NCBI GenBank assembly: GCA_021234155.1 | Contig: JAJEKV010000260.1 | Location: forward strand, 62,001 to 126,000 | Source of the DNA: Isoetes taiwanensis | Lineage: Eukaryota; Streptophyta; Lycopodiopsida; Isoetales; Isoetaceae | DNA: 64,000 nt | Reading direction: 5' to 3' | Shown here: piece after piece, positions 34,060 to 45,564 of the stretch | Numbering within the stretch: position 1 is the first letter of the stretch | How the letters are laid out: every line of letters begins with the position of its first letter | The notes under the pieces: generated by a model | Told to the model about the DNA's origin: nothing | Databases searched by the model: none | Seen by the model: the letters and a program-made list of their open reading frames with translations, nothing else | Made by a program: the position numbers and the translations under genes

Positions 34060-35850
34060 TTATAACCTAATCTTTCTGGATTTTCTTTTGCTTCTTGTAT
34101 TCTGAGCAGGAGTTTTATTGAGACCAGATAGAACCACATCATTTTTAACCCTATCTTTTCTGACAGGTTTTTTCAATGGCTGGGACTTCACATGCATAGG
34201 GTCAATACTAAGATTTTCATTTAAATATTCCTCTTTGTCCCAGTTTTCTTTATCACTCCCATATCCCTCACTATCACTATAATCAGAACAACCTCCTGGG
34301 AAAAAATGAAACATAGAATTTTTATAGTTGTTTAAAGGAACAGAAGTAAGAACTTGCCTGGAGATTCCTTTTTCTTGAAGCTCCATCTTTTGTACAGCTA
34401 TATCCTCAGGAGTGTCAGGAACAAAATCAGGAACAATCTCAGGAGCAGCCACAAAGTCATTATCAAAATTAGCCTTTGCTCCTTCTGTGTCTGAAGATTG
34501 TGAGATATGGTTTTGCAGAGAGGCCATCTGATCAATAAACTTGTTGGATATATTTGAAGGGTTGCATGGACTTGCTACCACTTGGAAGTCAAGGTCAATT
34601 AAAGAAGGCAATTCAGCAGTGTTTGAATCTACAGGTAGGAGATCGACAGCTGTGGATTCTCTTAAGGGTGCAGGTGAGGGACAAATTTGTGTAGAAGCAC
34701 ATACCTTGCTTTTATTTAATTCCGGGATCTAGATTACCATTAAGGTGAGATAGTACCGAAAAGGGTTTAATTTGTTGACATGGGTTGCCTTGTCTGTGTG
34801 TTGACTCTTGAGTCAAGTCTCGAGTGGCTTGACTTGAAGCTGATAGCGGATGAGAGTCCATTTTGACTCATTTGATTTGTTGTTGCCTTGTTGATTCAAT
34901 CTTCTTTGGCAAAGAAATTTTTAATGTGAATTCACACGAGAGGAATCAAATTTGGAACTTTGCTTTGTCTCGAGATTTCATATCTAATGACCCACTCTTC
35001 ATTTATTCTTGATTTGGATAATCCATAAGATTGTATGAGCACGGCCTTTTCCTTTGGCCTCTTTAATTATTTCACTTTCGAGTGAAATTTAATTTATCGA
35101 TAGCTGGGCGACTTTTTCCATTCACATTCCCTTTAACTAGCAGCTTAGGTTCACCCACAGTTAAGGGAGCATTATATTTTGTATAGTTTGTGTGTTCAAC
35201 TTCACACAATTTGTCCCTGTCTCTCATCTCATCTCTAGTTGCCTTATTTTTCTGGATTCTCTTATAACTTCCATTTACTTTTGTCCACTTGAACCTGTCA
35301 TTTTCTGGCAGCCGCTGGAACTGAGTATCCTTACTAGGATTTCCCTTTGTAGTAATGATCAAATCAGGCTGATCTGCCTGCTTTTTCTCTGTATTCTTTT
35401 GAATGTAAACTTTGCTTTGAGGCTGAGTTTCCTGAGGCTGAGTTTCTTGTTGGAATCTGTCTTCTTGGGAGACCTCTGTTGAAGTTTTGCAATCAGAATC
35501 AAAACCAAAGGCATCTATAAATGGAATAGAAAGGGGGATTTCCTTAGACAGATCAAGCTGAACAAAGCTTCTGGGAGGTTTGGCAGGGGAGTATTCAGTA
35601 GAAATATATGTTCCAACAGAATTGAATAAGAGTTTAAAGCACTCTTCATCCCAATAAATAGGATTGAGACCAAATAAAGATGTGGAGGCAATGCACAAAT
35701 TATTCATTTGATCAATGTCAAGCTTAGGGTGCCACTTGAGGAAGGACAATTGAGAAGTATCATAGGTCATAGGTCCATAATTCAGAAAGAAATTTGCTGA
35801 TCTGGAATTCCCACATTCAAGCATAATGTAGGGATAGTTAAGCCAATAGA
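34060..35850 (-). pseudogene. L1 ORF1 (RNA-binding, gag-like), 5'-truncated
   Basis: Two frames, 35850-35072 and 34611-34060. The first starts at the insertion junction with WLNYPYIMLECG and has FLKWHPKLDIDQMNN and GLNPIYWDEECFKLLFNSVG. That arrangement is typical of the DUF4283-like N-terminal domain of plant L1 ORF1 proteins. It is followed by a Gln/Lys-rich stretch (TQPQETQPQ). The second frame is acidic (YSDSEGYGSDKENWDKEE) and ends in a strongly basic tail (RSKRKSRKIRL). Roughly 450 bases between them are interrupted by stops. The protein would coat the element RNA. No CCHC knuckle is evident. Confidence 0.75.
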
Positions 35851-35868
35851 TAGTTGCTCTTGTTATTT
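35851..35868 (+). repeat. target site duplication (5' side of L1)
   Basis: TAGTTGCTCTTGTTATTT, identical to 29384-29401, followed by two more TTGTTATTT-like units (TGTTATTTGTTATTTG). Confidence 0.85.
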
Positions 35869-37737
35869 GTTATTTGTTATTTGTCCAGAAAGCTCAACAT
35901 ACATAGGCCGCTAGAATTTCCAGCATACAAACACTGTTAGCTTCTCATATTAGCATTATCATACTCATGGATCTGGAAAAATTAATCAACTACAGTCATG
36001 TTTATGAACAAAAGACAAAAATTCTGGAACATTGACAAAATCTCAATAAAAAATAAGTTAGATCTCCTAGCATCTAAATCAAGCCTATTGTTAGGAAAAA
36101 ACAACTCAACTCGCGATGCAATAGATTCAATAATCTCTTTTTGGCTTGCTCCTCCCGTCTTAGAGCATTTATCCCTTCCCCCCCAATCCCCAAGCAATAG
36201 ATCATAACAACCTTTGTTATCTTAGCCCGATTTGAACTGCACTCTCCCCTTTCGTGTGAAACCAATAAAGCTTCTAAAACCAGAGGCGGATACCAAAACA
36301 AACACCAAATAGAGATTGAATGCCAATGATTTTCTGGCAGAGAATAAAAGCCGTAGGGGAAAATACAGACGCTCCACTAAATCATCCACAAGAAAGTTAC
36401 TCCAAACTGAAATTTGGAGTTTGCTTTCGACTCCTCGATGCTGCCAAACAAAATGAGTTCCGAACCTGGCCGTCAAGAGCCGCCCAGGCACCGCACTACC
36501 AAAGATCAAAATTTTGAAGAGCTTGTTACCACTTTGTATTATAAAGTTATAAAGTACAAATTAGAATAGTGGAAGACTCTCATCGTCCACCCAAAAAAAA
36601 AAAAAAACTAGTAGTAGGGCAGGCTTGAGGCAAAGATGGAGACGGAAGGGTAACAAGCTCGATTGGATGACATCTCCTTTTTTTTTTTTGGTCAATCGAT
36701 GGATCTCGTAATCTATCATACATTAAAACTATATTCCCTCTCCAGATCTAAAAGCATACCTACTTCACCACGGATTAGGATTAGTGGTTTAAAGATGGAA
36801 ATATTTTCTTGAATGCATATGTGATACATGCAAGTCCGAATGTATTAGAGGCACAGCAAACATGAGTTCTGGTCCTTCCAAGCATTAAAGTCAAAAGATA
36901 GAAAAGGTCTATAGTTAGTGCACCAAACCAGACCCAAACAACACAACGAACTTAAAATTTACATGAATTTTTATGTCCCTAGGTGTAATTGAACGGCTAA
37001 AAAAAGCTATCTAGCTGTAAAAAAATTCTAGCTTGGAAACATTCTAAAGATTTATTAAAATTTATTAGGGCAAAACGAGTTTCTGATTGTCGTAAAAAAA
37101 TTGGTGTCCAAAAAGCCAAAAGCCTTAGCCAATATTTATACAGGAAAGTATAAAAATATTTTCCACTGTTAGAAAAACAATCAGTAATAATAGCCGTCAT
37201 ATCATGACATTTGCTCACAATATGCCACATGATACGAAATATAATTGCCACATGATGCCCTAGATAAGTGTAATCGTTAAATGGTTTGTACTGCTCTTGA
37301 TGTGAATAATGCTCTATAGTTATATGATTTATAACCTCCTTTCTTCAAAGCGCATCAATTTTTTGACGACTCTTCTTACAAATTTGTCTTATGCGTCACT
37401 TTCACTTGTGCAAAAAGATTAGCTCGTCTTCAATCCTATTCTACGGGTAGTTTCAAGTATTTTCTTTAGTCCTACCTATTTTTGGGGTACATGGGGTTTC
37501 TGATTTGGGGAATTGCTTATGTCCTGATATACGTTAGCTCGTAGACTATTTGGACAAGGCCTTCTAGATAGACTTACGTTTTTTTTTTCCTTATATTAAA
37601 AGTTTTATTGGATTTAAATATGTGCAGAAACCCAAAATGCACAAACCCATTACATGAAAGATCAGCAGAGAATTCTTTTGCATTTGGCAATTTGTGCATT
37701 CATCCATCTCTTCTTATTGCTCTAAATTCACATTTTT
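35869..37737. other. no gene recognised; A-tract at 36593-36607
   Basis: I recognise no gene. A 15-base A run at 36593 after TTATAAAGTTATAAAG could be the 3' end of a plus-strand retroposon, but no coding domain is visible upstream. From 36610 to 37737 the sequence is AT-rich with no open frames of note. Confidence 0.4.
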
Positions 37738-39830
37738 AGAATAGAATAGAATAGAATATGATTTTATAGTCCCACGGAGACCAACCGCCTATGGGACCCA
37801 AGTACAAAGAGAGAGCAAAGCAGGTGATATTACTACTAGGATTAAAAACCCCACCAGAAGGGTTTGGAAGGGAAAACCTTAGTAGCAATAAGGATGCTGA
37901 CATACCGCACGATTATATACATAATCACAAGTGGTGAGGTTAATGCCGGGACGGGGGCATAAGCGAGTCCACGTATCCATTACCTCATGGAGGTACGATC
38001 CCAACAAGCCTAGAGGAGGCCGTGCTTTCGGTGGCTCATGCAAGGCCTGATGGGGCACAACTAACGAGAGCATACCGAGCCCGGATATGCTCGATGCAAC
38101 GGACAGGCGGGGAGGGCGTGACTTTCATCCTCAATGGCGCCCGCTGACGGCATTGGACAGACTCTGTCCTCGCAGCGGCTCCCGAATCCATCTCCCCGTC
38201 TCAATGCGGAGGTGGTGTGCACTGTCTTGAATGGGAAGCAATCACCTGGCGCTTTTTTCATGGGTAGATGGGTGCACGTAGTGGTGTGGGCCCCTCGCGT
38301 GAGCATGGGATTAACTGCCGAGCGATAATTTGCCACCTTGACATGTGACAGGCCCTCGTGCATCCCAAAGCTTGGCCATGAAGCAAGCATCAAGCACCGC
38401 TTCAAGGCAAAGACGTTCCTTCGGTGTATGCACGCGGTCCACATCCGTGTGCCTCGCACATTCCATAACGAACCACCGGGCTTGCTTGTCTTTCCGGGCT
38501 TTGAGTCGCTGGGCCCATCGCCACCGCCAAAGCAAGGTTGGGCGGCAGGCTTCATCCATAGCCACCACCTTCCTCGGAAGTAAATAATGTGACGTTCCAA
38601 CGCGACTCAGTAATGGAAGGCTTTGTCTCCTGGAGCAAGATCGATATGGGGACAGTGGATTTCCTCAAAGCGCCGGGCCAAGAAGGCCTCTCAGACCTGC
38701 TCTAGATCGTTCCAAGTGGTGAGGGATATCCCGCCCCCACACTTACGCCCCATAGAGGAGGACGGTTCAACCAAGGCCTCGAACAAGTGTGCTGGTGACC
38801 CCATGCATACTGACTCTGCATTGTTGTTTTGCATTGCATACTGGGCTTTCCGACTGCGGTGACGTAACGATGGATGCATCGGTGTGTGGTAGTAGAAAAC
38901 TCAATGCCCAAATACTTATAAGATCGGAGCCACCTCCACTACACCGCCGGTAAGTGAATGAGGGAAGGCGTGGGTGCCGGGGATGATGGGACCCGGCACA
39001 CCCTTGTCTTGGCCAAGTTAACTCTCATGTCGATTGAATGGCGTAAAGTGTCCAAAGCATCCGGTGGCGTTGCATGTCCTCACAGGGGTATATGCGAGCA
39101 GGTCAACATCATCGGCATATATGAGTTGCGGATTATGTGGTGCATCAACTGGCGCCTCCCAGGTGCCATTAGCCATTCTTCTAGGTGGTCAATGTATGTC
39201 AAAAGCGCCGGGGATAGAGGGCAGTTCCGGCGCACCCCAATGCTACTAACAACGGGCTCCCAGAAGCGGTGAGACGACGGCGGAGCAAGCCTCGTGATAG
39301 ATTACAGATAGCATAGATACCGCAAGTCGACGGGGTCCCTAGCTGTCTCAATCTATCCCACAACTTATCGAGGCACCGTGTCAAAAAGTTTTCTGCAAAA
39401 TCCACAAAGCAAAAGATGCATTCTCGTCGATTCCGCTATCCTCTATGAGTGTTCGCAGAGTGAAGATATGGTCAATAGTAGAATGTAGGGGTGGAAGCTG
39501 CACCGCGTGAGAGCCCAAGACTTCTCCATCCCCTCGCCCAAAGTGTCCATCGCGGCCAAGAATCCCGGCAAGCAACTTGGCAAAGACGTGAACTGACCAT
39601 AATGGTAATGCGATGGTTGGTCGGAAACGTGGGGTCCCCTGCTTTGTATATGGGCACAACTCTCACCGGTAGTCCAAAGTCGGGGAAGCCTTCTTGCAAT
39701 GCCCGGTGAAGAGTCTTTGTGAGAACCGGCACCATTGGGGGCCCGCCCCTTGACAAGCTCTGCGCATACCATCCAAATCTGCTTTGCCTTCCGTTAGCAC
39801 CTTAAAATCGCATGGCGGACAATTCTGGTG
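37738..39830 (-). mobile_element. LINE fragment of the same clade as 14663-19035, (TATTC)n tail
   Basis: Minus strand. Near 39750-39380, in several frames, it reads LTKTLHRALQEGFPDFGLP, VRVVPIYKAGDP and PLHSTIDHIFTLRTLIED, then ASFALWILQKTF. This is the same box order as the LINE at 14.7-19 kb. The 3' part (38600-38061) encodes the C-terminal domain, with FALKRCLMLASWPSFGMHEG and THLPMKKAPGD. It matches the plus-strand fragment at 47.6-48.5 kb. The 3' end is GGTCTCCGTGGGACTATAAAA then a TATTC repeat (AGAAT units at 37738-37758). It is 5'-truncated inside the reverse transcriptase and carries many frame breaks. It is GC-richer than its surroundings. Confidence 0.8.
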
Positions 39831-40499
39831 TGCCGATACCACTAAAGCGACTCCGTTACATATAGCTACACCGCATTCATCACAAGAACATTCAGTTAAG
39901 GAAAGGACAAAAGCAATACTATTGCAATGATAAACCATATGAAAATTCAAACAACAGGCTTACAGAAGATGACTAATGAAAATGCCAAGAAGGAAAATTA
40001 TACTTACAGGAGCAGAAGCATCCATCCACGATCTTGTCGTGCAAAAGGCAGGGATCCAGCAACAAAACTATTAGCCTATACAGATTATTTTCTTGACATT
40101 CATCTCCGAGCTGGCCACTTATGTATGATGAGTTTGAGTTGGGTTGTGGAACTTCCAACTATGGCCGGTTTCTCTGATGGCCATTCTGTTACATGGCCTG
40201 TATATTTTTCCTCCACAAATCCAACCCATCAGGCATTATTCCTGTAGGATTTGATCTGGCAGAAATCGGAAGCATCAAAATCGCAATAAATGCAAATTTA
40301 AAACTTGCATACTGAATTGAAAAAAAACCCTCTCACATGAGACATGAGACGGAGGAAAGGAAGATGCTAAAGATGAGTACGTACCTATTCCACCATCCGT
40401 GCTAGAAAACCCATTCTTGTCCTTGTCCCGAATGGTATTGTTTGTAGAAAACCCATTCTTGCCCTTGTCCCAAACGCCCATGTCCCGAATGGTATTGTT
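39831..40499. other. no gene recognised; short tandem duplication at 40406-40510
   Basis: Between the LINE fragment and the PPR relic. AGAAAACCCATTCTTG...TTGTCCCGAATGGTATTG occurs twice, about 50-70 bp apart, fused to the PPR relic. Confidence 0.45.
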
Positions 40500-40995
40500 T
40501 GTAGAGAAGATGTCAACGATGCTATTATAGTGATCTCTTGTTGGTTCGATATAATAATCTCCTCTCATCATTTCAAAGTATTCCTGACCTTGGGCAACGA
40601 CTACACACAGTAAGGAGACACGTAAAAGTAACAACATCTGGCTTTATACCATGTACTTGCATGCCAGAAAAACATTCTATTGCCATGTCGGTCTCATCAT
40701 TCATGCTATATTTCTATGGCCCCTATACTTCCACAAGCTTTCAAACAGGAAGCAAAAGTAAAAGGATCTGGGGACAGTCCTTCTAGTTGCATCTGTTCAA
40801 AGAGCTGCAATGCTTTTTGGCCATAACCATGGTCCATGAAATAGCATCTCGATTTGGCAGATATCCAAACACCCCCTCAGCCTCTGCAAGTGATGCACAT
40901 TTGGCATAAACGTCTATCAAAGCATTAGCAACCAAGACATCTCTCTCCAGACCTTTTTTTGTAATGCTTGCATGTATTTGCCGTGCTTTGTCAAT
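40500..40995 (-). pseudogene. pentatricopeptide repeat (PPR) gene fragment
   Basis: On the minus strand, three consecutive PPR units are readable in shifted frames. These are ARQIHASITKKGLERDVLV / ANALIDVYAKCASLAEAEGVF; then HGYGQKALQLFEQMQLEG with LSPDPFTFASCLKACGSIGA; then MQVHGIKPDVVTFTCLLTVCS and GQEYFEMMRGDYYIEPTRDH / YNSIVDIFS. This repeat order matches the PLS-type organellar RNA-editing and RNA-processing family, which binds single-stranded organelle RNA. At RDAISWT the next repeat's start is deleted, with a shift. Stops follow ACGSIGAIEI, and another shift precedes GQEYF. Only about 500 bp remain, without introns, so this is a dead fragment of a formerly larger gene. PPR genes of this class are very numerous in ferns and lycophytes. 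Confidence 0.85.
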
Positions 40996-41469
40996 GGTAT
41001 TTAAGGGTCACCTAGAGATATTTAAAAATGAAAAAAAAAAAAACTAAAGCAATGAAATCAAGAAACTTTTGTAGCATGCAATGTAAAGCAACTATATGCT
41101 AGGTTAGATGCAGGACGCCATCGACATGACATGTCAACTAGGATGCCAACATCCCTCCTAATGACTAACATCGCTACCAAAACAAAACTAAAGTTTATTA
41201 GGAGGAACAACATTTAAAACCTTATTCTTGGCGGTTTGTTCATGAGTAGACAAGAGAAAAAGAGGATAGATCCATTGTCAATTTGTGTTATCATATGAAA
41301 CGGACCTTAATATCCATATGTTTGGTCAATGATGCCATCCAAAATCCTTAGCATGACCACAAATCTTCATAAAAATGTTCCAACCAAATCATTTCTTGTA
41401 CTTACGTACATAATGCTTATATCGCTTCTACTTTTTGTAATATTGATGCTTTACTATGGATTTGCCAGT
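40996..41469. other. no gene seen
   Basis: AT-rich, with an A-tract at 41031-41043. No coding features. Confidence 0.5.
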
Positions 41470-42330
41470 TTGACCTCCATGTGATAGGACTGGCGGCAAA
41501 GCAAGAGACATATCCAAAGTCAAGTGTGATCTCCATTCAAGACCACTTGAAGCCATATCGCCTTCGAGAACAGAGCCAACTTAGGAGAATTATTTAGAGA
41601 TGTAATAAAGACCATCTATTTCAGTACCCTTTAAGTAATGAAGGACCCTTTTTGCCGCCTGCCAATGAGGTTGGTTAGGATGTTAAACCTTGTTAACACT
41701 CCTACTACATAAGCCAAATCTGGACGAGTAATGGTGCCCCAACCACATGCCTATTGAGTGTAAGATCTGTATCCTCTCGAATTGAAATCAAGAGCCAATT
41801 GTTGGCCTGGTGCATAAAGAGTTTGAGCAGGTTTGCAATCCGTCATGTGGAATTTATCCGTAACCTAAACGATTACTTTGCAGAGTGATATAGATACCAA
41901 TCGGTTCTCGCCAAACCTCTACTCTCGCAAGAATGCATAAGTCCTAGATGGGTTGGTTAGGATGTTAAACCTTGTTAACACTCCTATTGCATAGGCCAGA
42001 TCTGGGCAAGGTGGTGTATAGAAGAGTCCCAACTACATACCTATAGAGTATAGGATCTGTGTCCTCTTGATTTGAATCAAGAAAAGATTGTAGTCTGGTG
42101 CATGAGGAGTTTGAACAGGTTTGTAACTGGTCATGTGGAATTTTATCCAAAACCCGAGAACGCGTGCCTGACCGGCGACATATAGATACCAATAGGTTCC
42201 TTCCAAACATCTAATCCTAGACAATAATGCATAAGTTCTAGATCAGTGATTTAAAAAAAAATTTACTGTAGGCAATCACTTCAGATGCATCATCTGTCAA
42301 TACCATGTCATCATCTACATAAAGCAACCG
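41470..42330 (-). pseudogene. Ty1/copia reverse transcriptase fragment with internal duplication
   Basis: On the minus strand the region begins with LLYVDDDMVLTDD-like sequence, the copia YVDD box with one extra Asp, at about 42320. The post-YVDD tract then reads HDQLQTCSNSSC...EDTDPILYRYVVGTLLY. A second, diverged copy of that tract lies at about 41880-41660 (MTDCKPAQTLYAPGQQL, REDTDLTLNRHVVG), followed by VLxxLKGTEIDGLYYISK. Thus 41950-42220 and 41669-41903 are a direct duplication. Stops are frequent. No LTRs are attached; it is an isolated remnant. Confidence 0.72.
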
Positions 42331-43602
42331 TATGGAAATCTTGGATCCTTCAATCCTAGAACACAAATAGCAGTCAGCTCAAGATTTTTGATATCCAAGG
42401 TGAATAAGAAAGAAAAGACGAAATAGCACTTACAGTGAAAAAAAATACAATTCTTCCATTTCTTTAAACTCGCAGCTTGGTCTTGCAAAATAGCACCCAT
42501 ACAGTGGAAAACAAATCATCGGTCTTAATGCTGTTTGAAGAACCTGATGGGAATGAAGCAACATCAAACCCATATATTTTTCTGAAAGGAGAAGCTCCAG
42601 TTGCAGAACTGGTAAATGCCAATGACCATCATCCAGTAAGCCTGCATGGGCGATTGGGTGGAAGAACCCTTTTATAAAGGACGCATTCTAGTAACTAAGG
42701 GACTTATACAATCGTTGCTTAATCTCTAGCAATAAGCAGGAAGATCAAGTAAGAGCTAACATTATTGCATGATTGCATATTAAATTGGAACAAATAAATA
42801 TTCCTTAAAGTTTCTTCTTTTTACAAGACTGAGAGCTAAAATAGGATTGAAAAATGCAGGCATGAATTTTTTATTTTTATCCCTTTTTAAAACTCATGTT
42901 TTCTTCATATCATACTATAGTTGATTCATTAAAAGCAAAATATATTGTAGTAAAACTTAATTTGCATCTTTTGTTTTTTTTCAATTAGATTTTGAAAAAC
43001 TTTACTTGAAGCCATTATCGATGTTAACTGGTATTTTAAATTAGGAATGGTTATGTTATAAACAAACACAAGTAAATATAAAATAACATGATTGTAATTG
43101 TACAATATAATTGTGGATTATACAAATCTTTAGCAAAATTCTTTAAAATTATACAAATTTTCCTTCTTCAATCACTTTTACTCGTTCCAATTTTCATAAG
43201 TATTAATAGAACGTGAAAGCTGGAGTTGCTACTTCTTGTAATCTAAGCTTTTGTATGAGCAATGTTTGTAGAGTAGGTATGTTGCGCCAATTATAGAATA
43301 ACATATGTGTCCATTCCAGAATAGACTAGATTAACATTCAAAGCTATTGTGGAACAATTGTGAAAATTTTGAATCATTGTGTTTATTCTAGATTAGCACA
43401 AGCAAATCCTTTGAAATGTTAAATGATTGCAGACTAAGTAGGATTGTTTATAGTGGTTCACTTTAAGATTCCTTTATTTCTTTTGCTTTGTTGTCATTTT
43501 GAAATATTAAAAATTTGTAATTTCTAGTTGCATGGGTAATTGTGAACACCAAAACATCATTACCGCATCTTTGCTCTCCAACATGATTGCATCTTAGCTT
43601 TG
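42331..43602. other. no gene recognised; one 66-codon open frame
   Basis: Plus-strand frame 42477-42677 contains PYIFLKGEAPVAELVNANDH, which looks protein-like but matches no family I know, and it lacks splice or start context. From 42680 on the sequence is very AT-rich and non-coding. Confidence 0.4.
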
Positions 43603-43738
43603 TGTTGGAACAAGAAGTTGTTGCAGGAGGAAACAATCATTAGGGAGACATGGCATTTAAGAGTAGAACGTTCAGTTAACTAAATATAGGATTCTGTTGT
43701 ACTTCAGTATATAACCAGGTGAAATTAATAGAAAAGCA
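43603..43738 (+). repeat. copia 5' LTR, 136 bp
   Basis: TG...CA ended repeat with a TATA-like AGTATATAACC near position 113 of the LTR. Identical by eye to 47091-47226. The LTR is unusually short. Confidence 0.9.
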
Positions 43739-43989
43739 AGCATCATGGAAGCAAGCGCTCTGGTGAAGCTCGTGCCCACACTGTAATTGTGGAGACAGAG
43801 TCAGAAAGTGATGAGGAAGAGGGCAATTCAAGTGACAGCAGCTTCATGGCTAGAACCTTTGAGCATTCCGGATGGGCAGGAATGTTTCAGGAAAGGATAA
43901 GTCTTCTATGTGGTGGTCGTGAAATGGTTCCATAAATGGCCTCGGGCTACTAAAAGGTCCGAGATTGATGAGGATGCATGTGCAATGAT

Positions 43990-45450
43990 TGCACATGAAA
44001 CAATTGCTTGTACCTTTGACTCAGGTGCTCTGGATCACATGACAAGTAGGGAAGAATTATTTCTTCGCCTAAAGAAAGCGGGGGAGACAGACAAGTTGAA
44101 TGGAAAAGGCAGATTGAAAGTGGAAGGGTCCGAGTCATCAAAATAAGGGCGGAAGAAGAATTGGAGATTCGTGGAGTACTTTATGTGCCCGGACTTTCAA
44201 GAAATCTCTTGTGCAGAGCCAAAATGGATGATGCACATCTGAAGCTTGAATTTGGTGATGGTAAATGTGTTGTCAAAGGATCAAATCAGGAGGTTGTGGC
44301 AAATGGCACACGGGTAGGCAATCTCTATCAGCTAACATGGGTAGCAGGCTCCCAAGCATTTGTAGCACGGGAACTAAGGAGCACATCACAATTATGGCAT
44401 GAGCGCTTGGGGCACTCAAACTTCCAGTTCATGGAAAGAATGTCAACTCTTGGGCTGGTTGGGGATATGCCATCTATAAAGAGAAAATTCAAGTAAAGCA
44501 GAGTGCCATTTCCAAAAGGAGTAGCCACTCGAGCATCCAAATTGCTGGGCCTGGTGCATATCGATTTGTGGGGACCAGCACGGGTACAATCTCTTGGAGG
44601 CAGTAAGTATTTTATGCTTACAGCTGATGATCTGTCCAGAAACGCATGGGTTTATTTTTGGAAGCAGAAGTCACAAGCTTATGAGCACTTTAGACAGTGG
44701 AAAGTGTCTGTGGAAAATGAAAAAGATCTAAAAATCAAGAGAATCCGGACAGACCGAGGTGGCGAATTCATGGGCAACACCTTTCAAGGATTCTTGCAAG
44801 ATCATGGCATTCGGCACGAAACATCTATTCCACACGAGCACCAGCAGAATGGAGTGATTGAACGTAAGAATCGAACAGTGGTGGAGGGCGCCAGATCTCT
44901 GCTCCAAAGCATCTCCATGGCTTCCAAGTTTTGGGCAGAGGCTGTTTCAACAGCCGTGTACATTCAGAATCACCTTCCCACCAAAGCACTTGAGGCCATG
45001 GTTCCGGAGGAGGCTTGGAGTGGAACCAAACCGTCTGTCAAACACTTCAGAATTTTTGGGTGCACTGCCTACACCTTTATCAGTAAGGAAGAACGAAAAC
45101 AGGGAAAACTGGAAGGTAAAAGCCTCAAGTGTATATTTGTGGGATATTGTGAGCAGACTCTCTATAAGCTTTGGGATCCAGCCAGCAAGCGGATTATCAA
45201 TCGCCGGAGTGTGTGGTTCGATGAAAATGATTTCAGCATGGGCAAGGCTGATGAGTTTGACTGTGATCCGTTAGATCTGGATGACATTGAGCAGAGTAGT
45301 GACAGTGATAGTGATATCTCAAGTGATCTTGATGCAGACGAATCAGTTCCTCCATCAGTTCAGCCTAAAGTCACTTCCTTTGATCTTTGGTTGATTGTCT
45401 GTTTACCCTTATGCCCCAATGAGGAGATCATAGCGGACACGGAAGCCTAA
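43990..45450 (+). pseudogene. copia protease and integrase, decayed
   Basis: The plus strand reads CTFDSGALDHMTSREELF, a copia protease active site DSGA, then LYVPGLSRNLLCRAK, LWHERLGHSNFQFMERMSTL (the HHCC zinc-binding start) and a stop at 44494. The CxxC half of the zinc finger is deleted between KRKFK and PFPKGVATR. From 44503 an intact 315-codon stretch reads LLGLVHIDLWGPARV (first catalytic Asp), IRTDRGGEFMG (second Asp) and HEHQQNGVIERKNRT (catalytic Glu). After these come FWAEAVSTAVYIQNHLPTKA, the GKLEGKSLKCIFVGY motif and RRSVWFDEN. Frame breaks at 44144 and 44494 and at the end (45450) prevent function. Confidence 0.87.
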
Positions 45451-45564
45451 GAGGCGCCAATCTTGAACGGTTAAGCCCTCAAATTCGCCTCTGTTCATCC
45501 TCATGAGCCTGCTACATTTCAGCAAGCCCGTCAGGGACATGACTCTTCTCACTGGATTCAAGCT

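Larger units (their letters stand above)
29402..35850 (-). mobile_element. large L1-type LINE with 18-bp target duplication
   Basis: A 6.4-kb minus-strand non-LTR retrotransposon. It starts within ORF1 at 35850, continues through ORF2 (34021-29775), and ends in an A-rich tail (plus-strand TTTTATTTTTTATTTTTG from 29402). Both ends are fixed by the 18-bp direct repeat TAGTTGCTCTTGTTATTT. The ORF1 frame is open right up to the 5' junction (reading YWLNYPYIMLECG), so the element lost only the first part of ORF1 through 5' truncation. It is the least decayed LINE in the window. Confidence 0.92.

Noticed and set aside
38338-38583. Plus-strand open frames around 38134-38583
   Set aside because: They are shadows of the minus-strand LINE C-terminal domain in GC-rich sequence.
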